Source: Verrucomicrobiota bacterium
Lineage (GTDB): Bacteria > Verrucomicrobiota > Verrucomicrobiia > Opitutales > Opitutaceae
Length of the DNA: 64,000 bases
Reading direction: 5' to 3'
NCBI GenBank assembly: GCA_003641745.1
Contig: QNAI01000001.1
Location: 1 to 64,000 of the forward strand
The notes below the pieces were generated by a model. It ran no database searches. It saw nothing but the letters and a program-made list of their open reading frames with translations, and was not told where the DNA came from. The stretch's first letter is position 1. Every line of letters starts with the position of its first letter. Position numbers and translations under genes: made by a program. Shown piece by piece: positions 1-7,907 of the stretch.

Positions 1-909
1 CGCATCGCGCGCGGGTTGTTCTTTATCAGCCCCTGGCTGATCGGGTTCCTGATCTTCAGCGTCTACCCGCTGATGGCAACGGCTGTATTTTCACTGACCG
101 ACTACTCCGTCCTTTCCCGACCGGTATTCATCGGTGGGGGCAATTTCCGGGACCTGATCACGGATCCGATCTTCTGGCAGGCTCTCTCCAATACCATGAT
201 CTTTGCCTTTCTGGCTGTGCCCCTGAACACCATCGTGGCCTGTTTCCTGGCGATCCTGTTGAATTTCAACATCCGCGGTCGCGGCATCTACCGAACCGTC
301 TTCTTCCTCCCCTCCCTCGTTCCCCTGGTCTGTCTGGCCATTGTCTGGCGCTGGCTGCTGAACGGCGAACTCGGCCTGATCAATTCGGCCATGTCACCGA
401 TTCTTGACACGATCAACGGAGCGTTTGGAACCGGATTCCGTCCGCCAAACTGGCTTCAGGACGCGAATTTTACCAAACCGGGCCTGGTTCTGGCCGGTCT
501 CTGGGGCGTCGGCCACGCCATGGTCATCTATCTGGCCGGTCTCCAGGAAGCCCCGATCGAGTATTACGAGGCGGCCGAGATCGACGGGGCCGGTTTCTGG
601 CAGAAGCTGCTGAAGATCACGCTCCCGCTCCTTTCGCCCTATATATTCTTCAACCTGATCATGGGCATCATCGGAACCCTGCAGATCTTTGCCGTTCCCT
701 ACGTCATGATGGGGGGAGGGACCGGGGCAAACGGAATTGCCGGACCCGAGCGCTCGATGCTCTTCATTGCCACCTATATCTACCAGAACGCCTTCGATTA
801 CTGGAACATGGGCTACGCCTGCGCGATCTCACTCATCTTCTTCATTATTGTTCTCGCTCTGACCCTGTTCGTCGTCCGTCTGAGCGAGCGCCGCGTGCAC
901 TACGGTTGA
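1..909 (+). CDS. Sugar ABC transporter permease, MalF/UgpA type (5' partial)
   Basis: Inner-membrane permease of a carbohydrate ABC importer (binding-protein-dependent, CUT1-like). The reading frame is open to the left edge: codons for RIARG precede the first possible start (TTG at 16), and family members carry residues before the FISPWLIGF motif, so the true start lies outside the window. About six hydrophobic segments are visible. The cytoplasmic EAA loop that contacts the ATPase lies near residue 185 counted from position 16 (EAAEIDGAG, then ITLPLLSP). The second permease follows after 4 bp. No binding protein or ATPase gene is in the window, and the substrate cannot be told. Confidence 0.9.
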   Translation, partial: RIARGLFFISPWLIGFLIFSVYPLMATAVFSLTDYSVLSRPVFIGGGNFRDLITDPIFWQALSNTMIFAFLAVPLNTIVACFLAILLNFNIRGRGIYRTVFFLPSLVPLVCLAIVWRWLLNGELGLINSAMSPILDTINGAFGTGFRPPNWLQDANFTKPGLVLAGLWGVGHAMVIYLAGLQEAPIEYYEAAEIDGAGFWQKLLKITLPLLSPYIFFNLIMGIIGTLQIFAVPYVMMGGGTGANGIAGPERSMLFIATYIYQNAFDYWNMGYACAISLIFFIIVLALTLFVVRLSERRVHYG

Positions 910-913
910 ATCA

Positions 914-1756
914 ATGGAGTCGCACCGCCTCACACTTCTCGGTCGGGTCATCGTCTACGCGCTCCTCATCTTTTGCGCCGTCGCATTCTTTGCCCCGTTT
1001 GCCTGGATGGTGTCCACCTCGCTCAAGCCGTTGAATGAAACCATGGTCCTGCCACCGGTTTGGATTCCGAGCGAAGCCCAGTGGCATAATTACCGCGACG
1101 CCCTGCACGCGATGGGCGATTTCTGGCGCTACGCCGGCAACACGATCTATCTCTGCGTTCTTTCGGTCATTGGAACGGTTGTCAGCAGCGCCCTCGCCGC
1201 CTACGGGTTCTCGAGAATCGAGTGGAAGGGTCGGGATGCGGTCTTCATCCTGTGCCTGGCGACCATGATGATTCCATTCCCCGTCATCATGGTCCCGGTC
1301 TACACCCTGTTTCGGGCCATCGGATGGGTGGGTACCTTCAAGCCCCTCTGGGTCCCCTCCTTCCTGGGCAGCGCTTTCAATATCTTCCTGCTGCGCCAGT
1401 TCTTCATGACCATACCCAAGGATCTGACTGAAGCGGCCCGCATCGACGGATGCGGCGACTTACGTATTTTCGTTCAGATCATCCTGCCCATTTCACGACC
1501 TGCGCTCCTGGTCGTCGCCCTCTTCACCTTCATGTATACGTGGAATGACTTTCTCGGTCCACTCATCTACCTGACCGATCAGTCACAATTCACACTCTCG
1601 CTCGCCCTTCAGGCATTCCAGACCAAACAGGGAGGCACCGCCTGGCACCACCTCATGGCTGCATCGACCGTCATCATCATCCCGCTGGTCCTCCTTTTCT
1701 TCTTCACCCAGAAAACCTTTATCCAAGGTATCACCACGACCGGGTCGAAGGGCTAG
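914..1756 (+). CDS. Sugar ABC transporter permease, MalG/UgpE type
   Basis: Partner inner-membrane permease of the preceding gene; the two would form the heterodimeric channel of a CUT1-like sugar importer. It has 280 residues with an N-terminal membrane segment, FAPFAWMVSTSLKP (a typical MalG-family start), and the EAA loop LTEAARIDGCG followed by IILPISRP. The ATG lies 4 bp after the upstream stop, so the pair is co-transcribed. The downstream methylthiotransferase is unrelated in function. Confidence 0.92.
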   Translation: MESHRLTLLGRVIVYALLIFCAVAFFAPFAWMVSTSLKPLNETMVLPPVWIPSEAQWHNYRDALHAMGDFWRYAGNTIYLCVLSVIGTVVSSALAAYGFSRIEWKGRDAVFILCLATMMIPFPVIMVPVYTLFRAIGWVGTFKPLWVPSFLGSAFNIFLLRQFFMTIPKDLTEAARIDGCGDLRIFVQIILPISRPALLVVALFTFMYTWNDFLGPLIYLTDQSQFTLSLALQAFQTKQGGTAWHHLMAASTVIIIPLVLLFFFTQKTFIQGITTTGSKG

Positions 1757-1883
1757 GCCTCCGGCATTGCATCCCGATCGGTATCAATTCTCTTTCCGAT
1801 GCATGGGGCGGGCCAGCGTCCGGTTGAAGCAATTTCGAGTATTGCCAAAGCGGCGGGGATCCCTTCCCTGTCTGTTTTCACCC

Positions 1884-3206
1884 GTGACTCAGGCCACGAA
1901 AAGGACCAGACGTGCTGCCCTGCACACCTTGGGTTGCCGACTGAACCAGTCGGAGACCCTTATCATCCGTCAACGCCTGGTTGCGGAGGGTTACCACATC
2001 GTGCCCTTTGATCAGCCCGCCGATCTTGGGATCATCAACACCTGCACGGTTACAAACCTGGCCGATGCCAAATCCCGTCGCACCATCCGGGCGTTCACCC
2101 GTCGCAATCCGAACGCATTTACCGCGGTGGTGGGCTGCTACTCCGAATCCGGCGCCGCATCCATCGCGTCGATTCCCGGGATCGATCTGGTCCTCGGCAA
2201 CCAGGACAAACTCGCCGTACTCGACTACGTTGCCGAAGAGAAGAATCCCGAACCGGTGGTGATCCGCGAGCGGATCAATCGCGAGGACTTCTCCATCCGG
2301 TTGATCGGTGATCTCCCGTATGACAAACGGGTCAATCTCAAGATCCAGGACGGCTGCGATTTCATGTGCGGTTTCTGCATCATTCCGTTTGTTCGCGGTC
2401 GGGCTCGCGCGCGTGACTGGACCAATCTGCTCGACGAAGCCCGTTCCCTCGCGGCGAGGGGCGTCCGTGAACTCGTACTGACCGGTGTCAACCTGGGCAC
2501 CTATGAGTCCGAGTCACACGACATCGTCGATCTGGTCGACGCGCTGGACCGGATTCCGGGGATCGACAGGATCCGAATCAGCAGTATCGAACCGACCACG
2601 GTAGCGGACGGACTTCTCGATCGCATGGCGGCCGAAGACCACCGATTGATGCCGTTCCTCCACCTTCCCCTGCAGTCAGGAGTCGACCGCATCCTGCAGG
2701 AGATGCGGCGCCGGTATACGGTTAGTGAATATGCTTCCTTCGCCCGACAGGCCCAGGAACGGGTCCCCGGGCTCTACCTTGGCACCGACATCATGGTCGG
2801 ACACCCGGGCGAGACGGATGAGGACTTCATTGCCACCTGCCACTTTTTCCGCGAACTGCCCTTTGCCTTTGCCCATGTCTTTTCCTATTCCGAGCGGGAT
2901 GGCACCCCGGCGGCCAGAAGACTGGATCAGGTTCAAATCCCGATCCGGGCCCGACGAAGCGCGATTCTCCGAAGCCTGTCTGCCTTGAGACGGCTCGATT
3001 TCTACCGGCAGAGCCTCGGACAGACGGTTCCGGTCCTGTTCGAGGACCCCAAGCCCGACTGCTGGCCCGGATACACTGCCAATTACGTGCGGGTGGTCCT
3101 GCCCAGGGATGCATCCGATGGGTCATCCCTGGCCAACCAGATCCGACAGGTTCGCCTGATCGACACAGCGTCCGATTATGTACGCGGAGAACTGGCCGAC
3201 CTTTGA
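1884..3206 (+). CDS. mtaB: tRNA (N6-threonylcarbamoyladenosine-C2) methylthiotransferase MtaB
   Basis: Radical-SAM enzyme that adds a methylthio group to t6A37 of tRNAs reading ANN codons. The N-terminal UPF0004 domain supplies three cysteines for one Fe-S cluster (HTLGCRLNQSET, NTCTVTN, VVGCYSE). The radical-SAM motif is CDFMCGFC, and HLPLQSG is the usual MTTase signature; a C-terminal TRAM-like segment follows. I chose the GTG at 1884 because it gives the short family N-terminus (about 440 aa). The frame stays open upstream to TTG 1767 and ATG 1803, and neither has a clear ribosome site. msrA follows after 1 bp. Confidence 0.9.
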   Translation: MTQATKRTRRAALHTLGCRLNQSETLIIRQRLVAEGYHIVPFDQPADLGIINTCTVTNLADAKSRRTIRAFTRRNPNAFTAVVGCYSESGAASIASIPGIDLVLGNQDKLAVLDYVAEEKNPEPVVIRERINREDFSIRLIGDLPYDKRVNLKIQDGCDFMCGFCIIPFVRGRARARDWTNLLDEARSLAARGVRELVLTGVNLGTYESESHDIVDLVDALDRIPGIDRIRISSIEPTTVADGLLDRMAAEDHRLMPFLHLPLQSGVDRILQEMRRRYTVSEYASFARQAQERVPGLYLGTDIMVGHPGETDEDFIATCHFFRELPFAFAHVFSYSERDGTPAARRLDQVQIPIRARRSAILRSLSALRRLDFYRQSLGQTVPVLFEDPKPDCWPGYTANYVRVVLPRDASDGSSLANQIRQVRLIDTASDYVRGELADL

Positions 3207-3207
3207 C

Positions 3208-3771
3208 ATGACGACCGACCCTCACGGACAGGCGAATTCCCCTGCTCTCGAGACGGCGACCCTCGGCGGCGGGTGCTTCTGGTGTCTCGAAGCTATTTTT
3301 GAGCGTCTGCCCGGCGTGCAGCGGGTCGTGTCGGGCTACGCCGGAGGTCGAACCAGGAATCCGACCTACCAGGATGTGTGCGGGGGGGAAACCGGACACG
3401 CCGAGGTCATCCGGATCGAATTCCACCCGGAGACAATTTCCTATGACCAGATCCTGGAAGTCTTCTGGGCCTCGCATGACCCCACCACTCTCAACCGCCA
3501 GGGCGCTGATACCGGCACCCAATACCGGTCGATCATCCTCACCCACGACAACCACCAGCTCGACCTCGCAATCGCTTCCCGGGACAGGGCGGGCGACCGG
3601 TTTGCAGATCCGATCGTAACCGAGATCGATTCTCTGGGCACGTTCACCCGGGCCGAGGTCGATCACCAGGGTTATTTCACCCGAAACCCGAGAGCAGGCT
3701 ACTGCGCCATCGTCATCCGCCCAAAGATCGAGAAACTCGAACAGAATGGCACCCTGCCGACCGCGTCCTGA
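3208..3771 (+). CDS. msrA: Peptide-methionine (S)-S-oxide reductase MsrA
   Basis: Repairs methionine-S-sulfoxide in proteins using thioredoxin-type electrons. The catalytic motif GGCFWC is near residues 21-26, followed by the family blocks GVQRVVSGYAGG, GHAEVIRIEF and FWASHDPTT. At 187 aa it is a stand-alone MsrA with no MsrB domain. ATG 3208 is preferred; an in-frame ATG at 3178 would lie inside mtaB. The 1-bp gap to mtaB implies co-transcription. Confidence 0.93.
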   Translation: MTTDPHGQANSPALETATLGGGCFWCLEAIFERLPGVQRVVSGYAGGRTRNPTYQDVCGGETGHAEVIRIEFHPETISYDQILEVFWASHDPTTLNRQGADTGTQYRSIILTHDNHQLDLAIASRDRAGDRFADPIVTEIDSLGTFTRAEVDHQGYFTRNPRAGYCAIVIRPKIEKLEQNGTLPTAS

Positions 3772-3814
3772 TCAATCATCGGGTGCCGTTCTCGCTGCAC
3801 CACGAATTACCCGA

Positions 3815-3854
3815 GTGTCCTGTCTCGCAAACAGGCTTGTACAATGTGGAGGCG
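3815..3854. repeat. Copy A of a 40-bp repeat flanking ribBA/DUF302
   Basis: This stretch between msrA and the ribBA-type gene resembles 5544-5584 (copy B) in the same orientation: both carry GTGTCC, then CGCAAA, then ACAATG and GGCG at matching spacing. In copy B the TGTCC and GGACA ends can pair; in copy A the pairing is weaker. Function unknown. Confidence 0.4.
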
Positions 3855-3911
3855 TCATCGGGCCAGGCTATTTGTGAGAAAGGACACCAGGGGGCACACC
3901 ATGCACTCGAA

Positions 3912-5027
3912 TCAGGAAACAAGCGGGACCTGATCGATGATTTTCAACCCGTAACCGTCGAGGCCGACCAGCTTTCTCGAAGTGCTCGAGAGCAGCCGGA
4001 TTTCCCTGAGCCCCAGCGACGCGAGTATCTGGGCGCCCACTCCGTAGTCGCGCAGATTCATCGGAGTCGATTTCACCCGGCTGCCATCCGCATCCTGGCC
4101 CGTTGACTCGACTGAGAGGCCGCTATTGGGTTGTTCGATGTAGACCAGCACCCCACGGCCGACCTCTGCGATCTGCCGCATGGCCAGGTCCACCGATCGA
4201 CGACTGGCCACCTCGCTCGAGCGGAAAACGTCTCCAAGGACGTTCTCACTATGCACCCGGACCAGGATTGGCCGTCCGTCCAACTGACCCATGGAAACCG
4301 CGATATGGCGGCGATCGTTCAGGACATTTCGGAAGACGTGAAGCTCGAAGTCGCCCCATTCCGTCGCCAGCGGCTGCCGCGCAATTCGTTCGACCAATCG
4401 TTCCCGCCCGAAGCGGTATTCAATGAGGTCGGCGATCGAGATCAACTTCAGCCCGTGGTGCTTCTTGAATTCAATCAATTCCTTCAAGCGCGCCATCGTT
4501 CCGTCCTCATTGAGGATCTCGCAGAGGACGCCACAGGGATTCAGGCCGGCCAGAACGGCCAGATCGACCGCCGCTTCAGTATGACCGGCACGCTGAAGCA
4601 CCCCACCGGGTCGAGCCCGCAGCGGGAATACATGTCCCGGACGGACAAGATCCTGTGGCTGGGTTTCGGGCTTCGCCAGCAGGTGCACCGTACGGCATCG
4701 GTCATAAGCGCTGATCCCGGTGGACACACCCTCGGCAGCATCCACGGTCACTCCGAAATCGGTCCGATGCGATTCGCGATTTTCCTGAACCATGGGACGG
4801 ATGCCCAGTCGTTCCAACTGGTGCCCGATCATCGGTACGCAGATCAGCCCACGTCCCTCGCGAATCATCATATTGACGGTCTCCGGGGTCGCCTTGTCTG
4901 CGGCCATGATGAGATCGCCCTCGTTTTCGCGGCGCTCATCATCGACGACCACAATCAACTCGCCGCGCCCGATCGCTTCGATCGCGGATTCTATCGTATC
5001 AAATGGGGCGCTTGTAGAGTCATCCAT
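3912..5027 (-). CDS. ribB: 3,4-dihydroxy-2-butanone 4-phosphate synthase with degenerate GTP cyclohydrolase II domain
   Basis: Riboflavin pathway enzyme making DHBP from ribulose 5-phosphate. Residues 1-205 form an intact RibB domain: acidic metal-binding loop ERRENEGDLI (31-40), GISAYDR near 104-110, and the RAGHTEAAVDL block with His149. Residues about 215-371 align with GTP cyclohydrolase II (HSE, LGDVF, ending in IIDQVPLV). However, the three zinc-binding cysteines are replaced (Asn262, Val273, Ser275 by alignment to E. coli RibA from memory), and the HRQEGRNIGL-like segment is lost. The second half is therefore probably not a cyclohydrolase. It lies 82 bp downstream of the DUF302 gene on the same strand. 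Confidence 0.9.
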   Translation of the reverse strand: MDDSTSAPFDTIESAIEAIGRGELIVVVDDERRENEGDLIMAADKATPETVNMMIREGRGLICVPMIGHQLERLGIRPMVQENRESHRTDFGVTVDAAEGVSTGISAYDRCRTVHLLAKPETQPQDLVRPGHVFPLRARPGGVLQRAGHTEAAVDLAVLAGLNPCGVLCEILNEDGTMARLKELIEFKKHHGLKLISIADLIEYRFGRERLVERIARQPLATEWGDFELHVFRNVLNDRRHIAVSMGQLDGRPILVRVHSENVLGDVFRSSEVASRRSVDLAMRQIAEVGRGVLVYIEQPNSGLSVESTGQDADGSRVKSTPMNLRDYGVGAQILASLGLREIRLLSSTSRKLVGLDGYGLKIIDQVPLVS

Positions 5028-5109
5028 GGCTGCAAAACGGATACCCTACGGCGCTCGCGGCAGATGAAAACACCAAAACCACACCTGCGTTGTCCGGACC
5101 TCGCGGAAT

Positions 5110-5493
5110 TCAGCCCGCCGCGTCCTGCATGATCGCCATGATGGAGGTTTCCACCTCGGCGGCCACGGAATCCAAGTCGGGTGCCTCGAAGATCCCCAGC
5201 ATCATCGAAGGCTTCATGGTGGCGAGCTTGACCTTGCCTTCTTCTTCAAAAATTGAGATCCGGCACGGCAAGGCGGTCGAAACTTCGATTCTCGATTCCA
5301 GGACTTTCTTGGCCTGGTGAGGATTGCACACTTCGAAGACCCGGCACTCCCGGTCAAAACTTACGCCTTTCTTCGCCATGGTTTCACGGAGGTTATGGGT
5401 GGCCATCAGGCCAAACTTGTGCGCAACCACCGCTTCTTCGAGGTCCGAACAGACCTGATCGAGGGACTTATCACTTGTTACAACATACAACAT
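5110..5493 (-). CDS. DUF302 family protein
   Basis: Small (127 aa) single-domain protein. The family blocks are visible: an N-terminal LDQVCSDLEEAVVAHKFG helix, the central CRVFEVCNPHQAKKVLE, and LPCRISIFEEEGKVKLAT followed by a C-terminal helix. The biochemical role of DUF302 is not known to me. Start chosen at ATG 5493 (MLYVVTSDKS); the frame is open to 5523. It precedes the ribBA-type gene on the same strand and may be co-transcribed with it. Confidence 0.8.
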   Translation of the reverse strand: MLYVVTSDKSLDQVCSDLEEAVVAHKFGLMATHNLRETMAKKGVSFDRECRVFEVCNPHQAKKVLESRIEVSTALPCRISIFEEEGKVKLATMKPSMMLGIFEAPDLDSVAAEVETSIMAIMQDAAG

Positions 5494-5543
5494 GGAGCAG
5501 AGACATTGAAAACACCTGAACAAGGGGTCAATTCGTCAATCCG

Positions 5544-5584
5544 GTGTCCGGTCCCGCAAATGCGCCTGGACAATGGTGGCGGCG
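5544..5584. repeat. Copy B of the 40-bp repeat flanking ribBA/DUF302
   Basis: Similar to 3815-3854. It contains TGTCC and GGACA ends that can pair around a CGCAAA centre. It lies in the 267-bp gap (5494-5760) between the divergent DUF302 and DUF4412 genes. That gap otherwise shows only a small GGCCCA/TGGGCC hairpin at 5646-5663. Confidence 0.4.
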
Positions 5585-5760
5585 CCAATCCCTGAACCGT
5601 ACGATCGGCACACCCGATTCACGGAATACCCCTGTTTGGCTTCAGGGCCCATTGCCATGGGCCATCCAGGAGAATCGCCGGACGCTCAATCGATTCGAAC
5701 CACATTTTCCTTGCCTGGAGAGGGCTGCGGACTCTCCCATTCGGTCTGGAATATGGACTC

Positions 5761-6426
5761 ATGAAGAATCGTATCTTAAATCCGTCAGTTTTTTCGCTCA
5801 TGGCAACGGTCCTGGTCCTTTCGGCGCAGGCCGGGGAGATGTTCGAGGGAACCATTCATTACGCCCTGAAATCCGGGGGAGAGCCGGTGAACATGGTGCA
5901 CTATGTAAAGGGCAACCAGATGCGGATCGAGGTCCCGCTTCAGGGAAGCACGACCGCCGCATCCATCGTTGATTTCGATACCCGGGAAATCACCGTTCTG
6001 ATGCCGGATCAGCACATGTACATGGTCATGCCCATGCCCGATACAACCGACGGTGGACGCGGCACGGTCGATTTCAGGACCAGCAATGAGGTCCAAACCA
6101 TTCTGGGATATAGCTGCACCAAGTACCTGATGAGCTACGGAGAGAGAACCGTCGAGGTATGGGCGACCAAGGGACTGGGACGCTATCTGGCGTCGTCGAA
6201 CCTGACCCAGGGCCGAGAAAACCGCAGCGCTTGGGAGAGCCGTTTGGCAGATGAAGGGCTCTTCCCACTCCGGGTCATTGAGACCGATAAGAGCGGAGAC
6301 GAAGTGTTCGCCCTGGAGGTGACCAAGGTCGAAGAAAACCCGGTCGACGACCTTCTCTTCACACTCCCGGAAGGCTACCGGCGATTCGAGATGCCCTCGA
6401 TGGGTGGCCTGCCTTTCGGTCAATAG
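5761..6426 (+). CDS. DUF4412 domain secreted protein
   Basis: Exported protein of 221 aa with a signal peptide (basic start, hydrophobic core, cleavage probably after LVLSAQA near residue 24). The mature part reads like DUF4412: GTIHYALKSGG, then a strand-rich domain with VDFDTREITVLMPDQHMYMVMP and an ILGYSCTKYLM segment. This is a LolA/LppX-like fold common in envelope proteins; ligand unknown. It converges on the next gene with only 3 bp between stops, which is itself a LolA-like protein on the other strand. Confidence 0.78.
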   Translation: MKNRILNPSVFSLMATVLVLSAQAGEMFEGTIHYALKSGGEPVNMVHYVKGNQMRIEVPLQGSTTAASIVDFDTREITVLMPDQHMYMVMPMPDTTDGGRGTVDFRTSNEVQTILGYSCTKYLMSYGERTVEVWATKGLGRYLASSNLTQGRENRSAWESRLADEGLFPLRVIETDKSGDEVFALEVTKVEENPVDDLLFTLPEGYRRFEMPSMGGLPFGQ

Positions 6427-6429
6427 AGG

Positions 6430-7239
6430 TCACGGGGCGACCATCGGGATCGTTCGTTCCGATTGCGCATGCTCCGCCTCAATTCGGGCGCGGACCGGAT
6501 CGGGCCCATCCGGGAGTCGAAAGACCGCGGGCGGTATTCTCACATTACCCTCCAAGCTCTGTATCAACGTGGTCCTGACAAGTGTTGTGCCCCGGTAGAT
6601 CTCGTATCGATGGGGAAGAAGGACACCCGCAACATTGCGATAATCCAGATAGTAGGTGTCCAGTTCGATGGCAGTTCCCCCGCCTCTGCGGACACCCGAC
6701 CGCCGCACGATGAGATACGTTTCAGCGTCGACCAGGATGGTCGACTTGAGCCCCGTTTTCTCGATCAGTGCGATCCGGTAGACTTCGCGTGCGTCGTTCG
6801 AGGTCTTTCCTTCCAAGGTCAACTCGTGACCCTTCCCCTGGTGATTAATCAGGGGGCCGTTGAAGTCCGAGTCGCTGATGAATTCGACCGCCACTTCGTC
6901 GGCAAGTTCCTCGGGAATCGAATAGATCGTTTCCGGAAACCACTGCCAGGGAGGATTCACTCCATCGTAACACTGGACATGGATTCGTTCACCGATGGAG
7001 CTTTCGATCCGAAGCTTGTTGGGGAAGGCCGCCCAGAATTCGAAAGGAACCCGCTGACTGCTGATGAGAACAACCCCGGATGACCGGATCGAATTGAGAC
7101 GGGCAATCGCCGAGGCGCCCCCGACTGCGTCCAGATGTTTTTGCAGGATCAGATCCATCTCCGAAGCTGACAGGCTGTTGAGACCCTGAACCGGCAGGGA
7201 AAGAAAAAAGACGAACCAGGTGAAACTCTTCACGGGCAA
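6430..7239 (-). CDS. Outer-membrane lipoprotein-sorting (LolA-like) protein
   Basis: Secreted protein of 269 aa with an N-terminal hydrophobic signal (FTWFVFFLSLPVQG). It then shows the pattern typical of LolA-like proteins, HLDAVGGASAIARLNSIRSSG, followed by repeated beta strands (FWAAFPNKLRIES, YRIALIEKTGLKSTILVD, YLIVRRSG, YYLDYRNVAGVLLPHRYEIYRG). Members probably carry lipids or lipoproteins across the periplasm. A true LolA is shorter and sits near ftsK, so a generic periplasmic carrier is the safer call. Confidence 0.7.
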   Translation of the reverse strand: MPVKSFTWFVFFLSLPVQGLNSLSASEMDLILQKHLDAVGGASAIARLNSIRSSGVVLISSQRVPFEFWAAFPNKLRIESSIGERIHVQCYDGVNPPWQWFPETIYSIPEELADEVAVEFISDSDFNGPLINHQGKGHELTLEGKTSNDAREVYRIALIEKTGLKSTILVDAETYLIVRRSGVRRGGGTAIELDTYYLDYRNVAGVLLPHRYEIYRGTTLVRTTLIQSLEGNVRIPPAVFRLPDGPDPVRARIEAEHAQSERTIPMVAP

Positions 7240-7315
7240 ACCCCGTATTATTCGGCATAACCAAATGATGTTGCAAGCCTCGCCACACGGCGCGTGAATT
7301 CAACCCTTCATTCCC

Positions 7316-7834
7316 ATGAAAAATCCTCTTTACACAGTTATTCTCCTCGGACTCTCCGTTGTCGCCGCAAACACCCTGACCGCAGAGGCGCAGAAACAGG
7401 CTCGCCTGCCCATCGCCGACGACACGAACATCGTCGTGCATTACACCGAATCCGTCCGTCCCTCTTCCATGGGGGGCATCTATCCCGATGGCGCAAGCAA
7501 CGATCGCCGCTCTTCTTTCTCTCGCGTCCTCAAGGAAGCGTTCACAGAAGCCGGTCTCCCGGTCGATGTCGAGGTGGTCCGACTCGGTTCCCGAAAAAGC
7601 GGCGATCTTGATATCACCGTCAACATCTCCACCTGGGAACTGAATTCAATGGGTGAATACGAGTGCCGGTTCAGCGCCACCATCTCCAATGGTGAGGAAA
7701 AGATCGACCTCGGAGTATTCATCGGAACGTTCAATGAACTGACCATTCACCGAGGCTCAGATCCAAAATTCACCTACGATGTAGCCGCCCGCAAGGCCGT
7801 CGACAAGATGGTCAGTCTTTTCATACGGGCCTGA
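7316..7834 (+). CDS. Hypothetical secreted protein (172 aa)
   Basis: Unrecognised. It has a clear signal peptide (MKNPLYTVILLGLSVVAAN, cleavage probably after TAEA near residue 25). The mature domain has the rhythm of a small alpha/beta periplasmic protein (DTNIVVHYTES, VDVEVVRLG, GDLDITVNISTWELNSMGEYECRFSATIS), remotely like DUF4136 or other outer-membrane-associated domains. It stands alone between two minus-strand genes, and a stem-loop at 7861-7887 follows its stop. Confidence 0.65.
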   Translation: MKNPLYTVILLGLSVVAANTLTAEAQKQARLPIADDTNIVVHYTESVRPSSMGGIYPDGASNDRRSSFSRVLKEAFTEAGLPVDVEVVRLGSRKSGDLDITVNISTWELNSMGEYECRFSATISNGEEKIDLGVFIGTFNELTIHRGSDPKFTYDVAARKAVDKMVSLFIRA

Positions 7835-7860
7835 TTTTCTCTTGCCCCTCGACAAACCCG

Positions 7861-7887
7861 CCCCGTCAGGCCCAGTGCCTGGCGGGG
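7861..7887. terminator. Stem-loop between convergent genes
   Basis: An 11-bp stem (CCCCGTCAGGC with GCCTGGCGGGG, one G-U pair) around a 5-nt loop CCAGT. It sits between the stop of the secreted-protein gene (7834) and the stop of prfC (7908, other strand). No long T-tract follows on either strand, so it is a plausible but not classical bidirectional terminator. Confidence 0.55.
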
Positions 7888-7907
7888 TTGTCCGTACGGT
7901 CCAGGCG

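Noticed and set aside
4980-5600. FMN riboswitch ahead of the ribBA-type gene
   Set aside because: No conserved RFN-element segments found either before ribBA or before the DUF302 gene.
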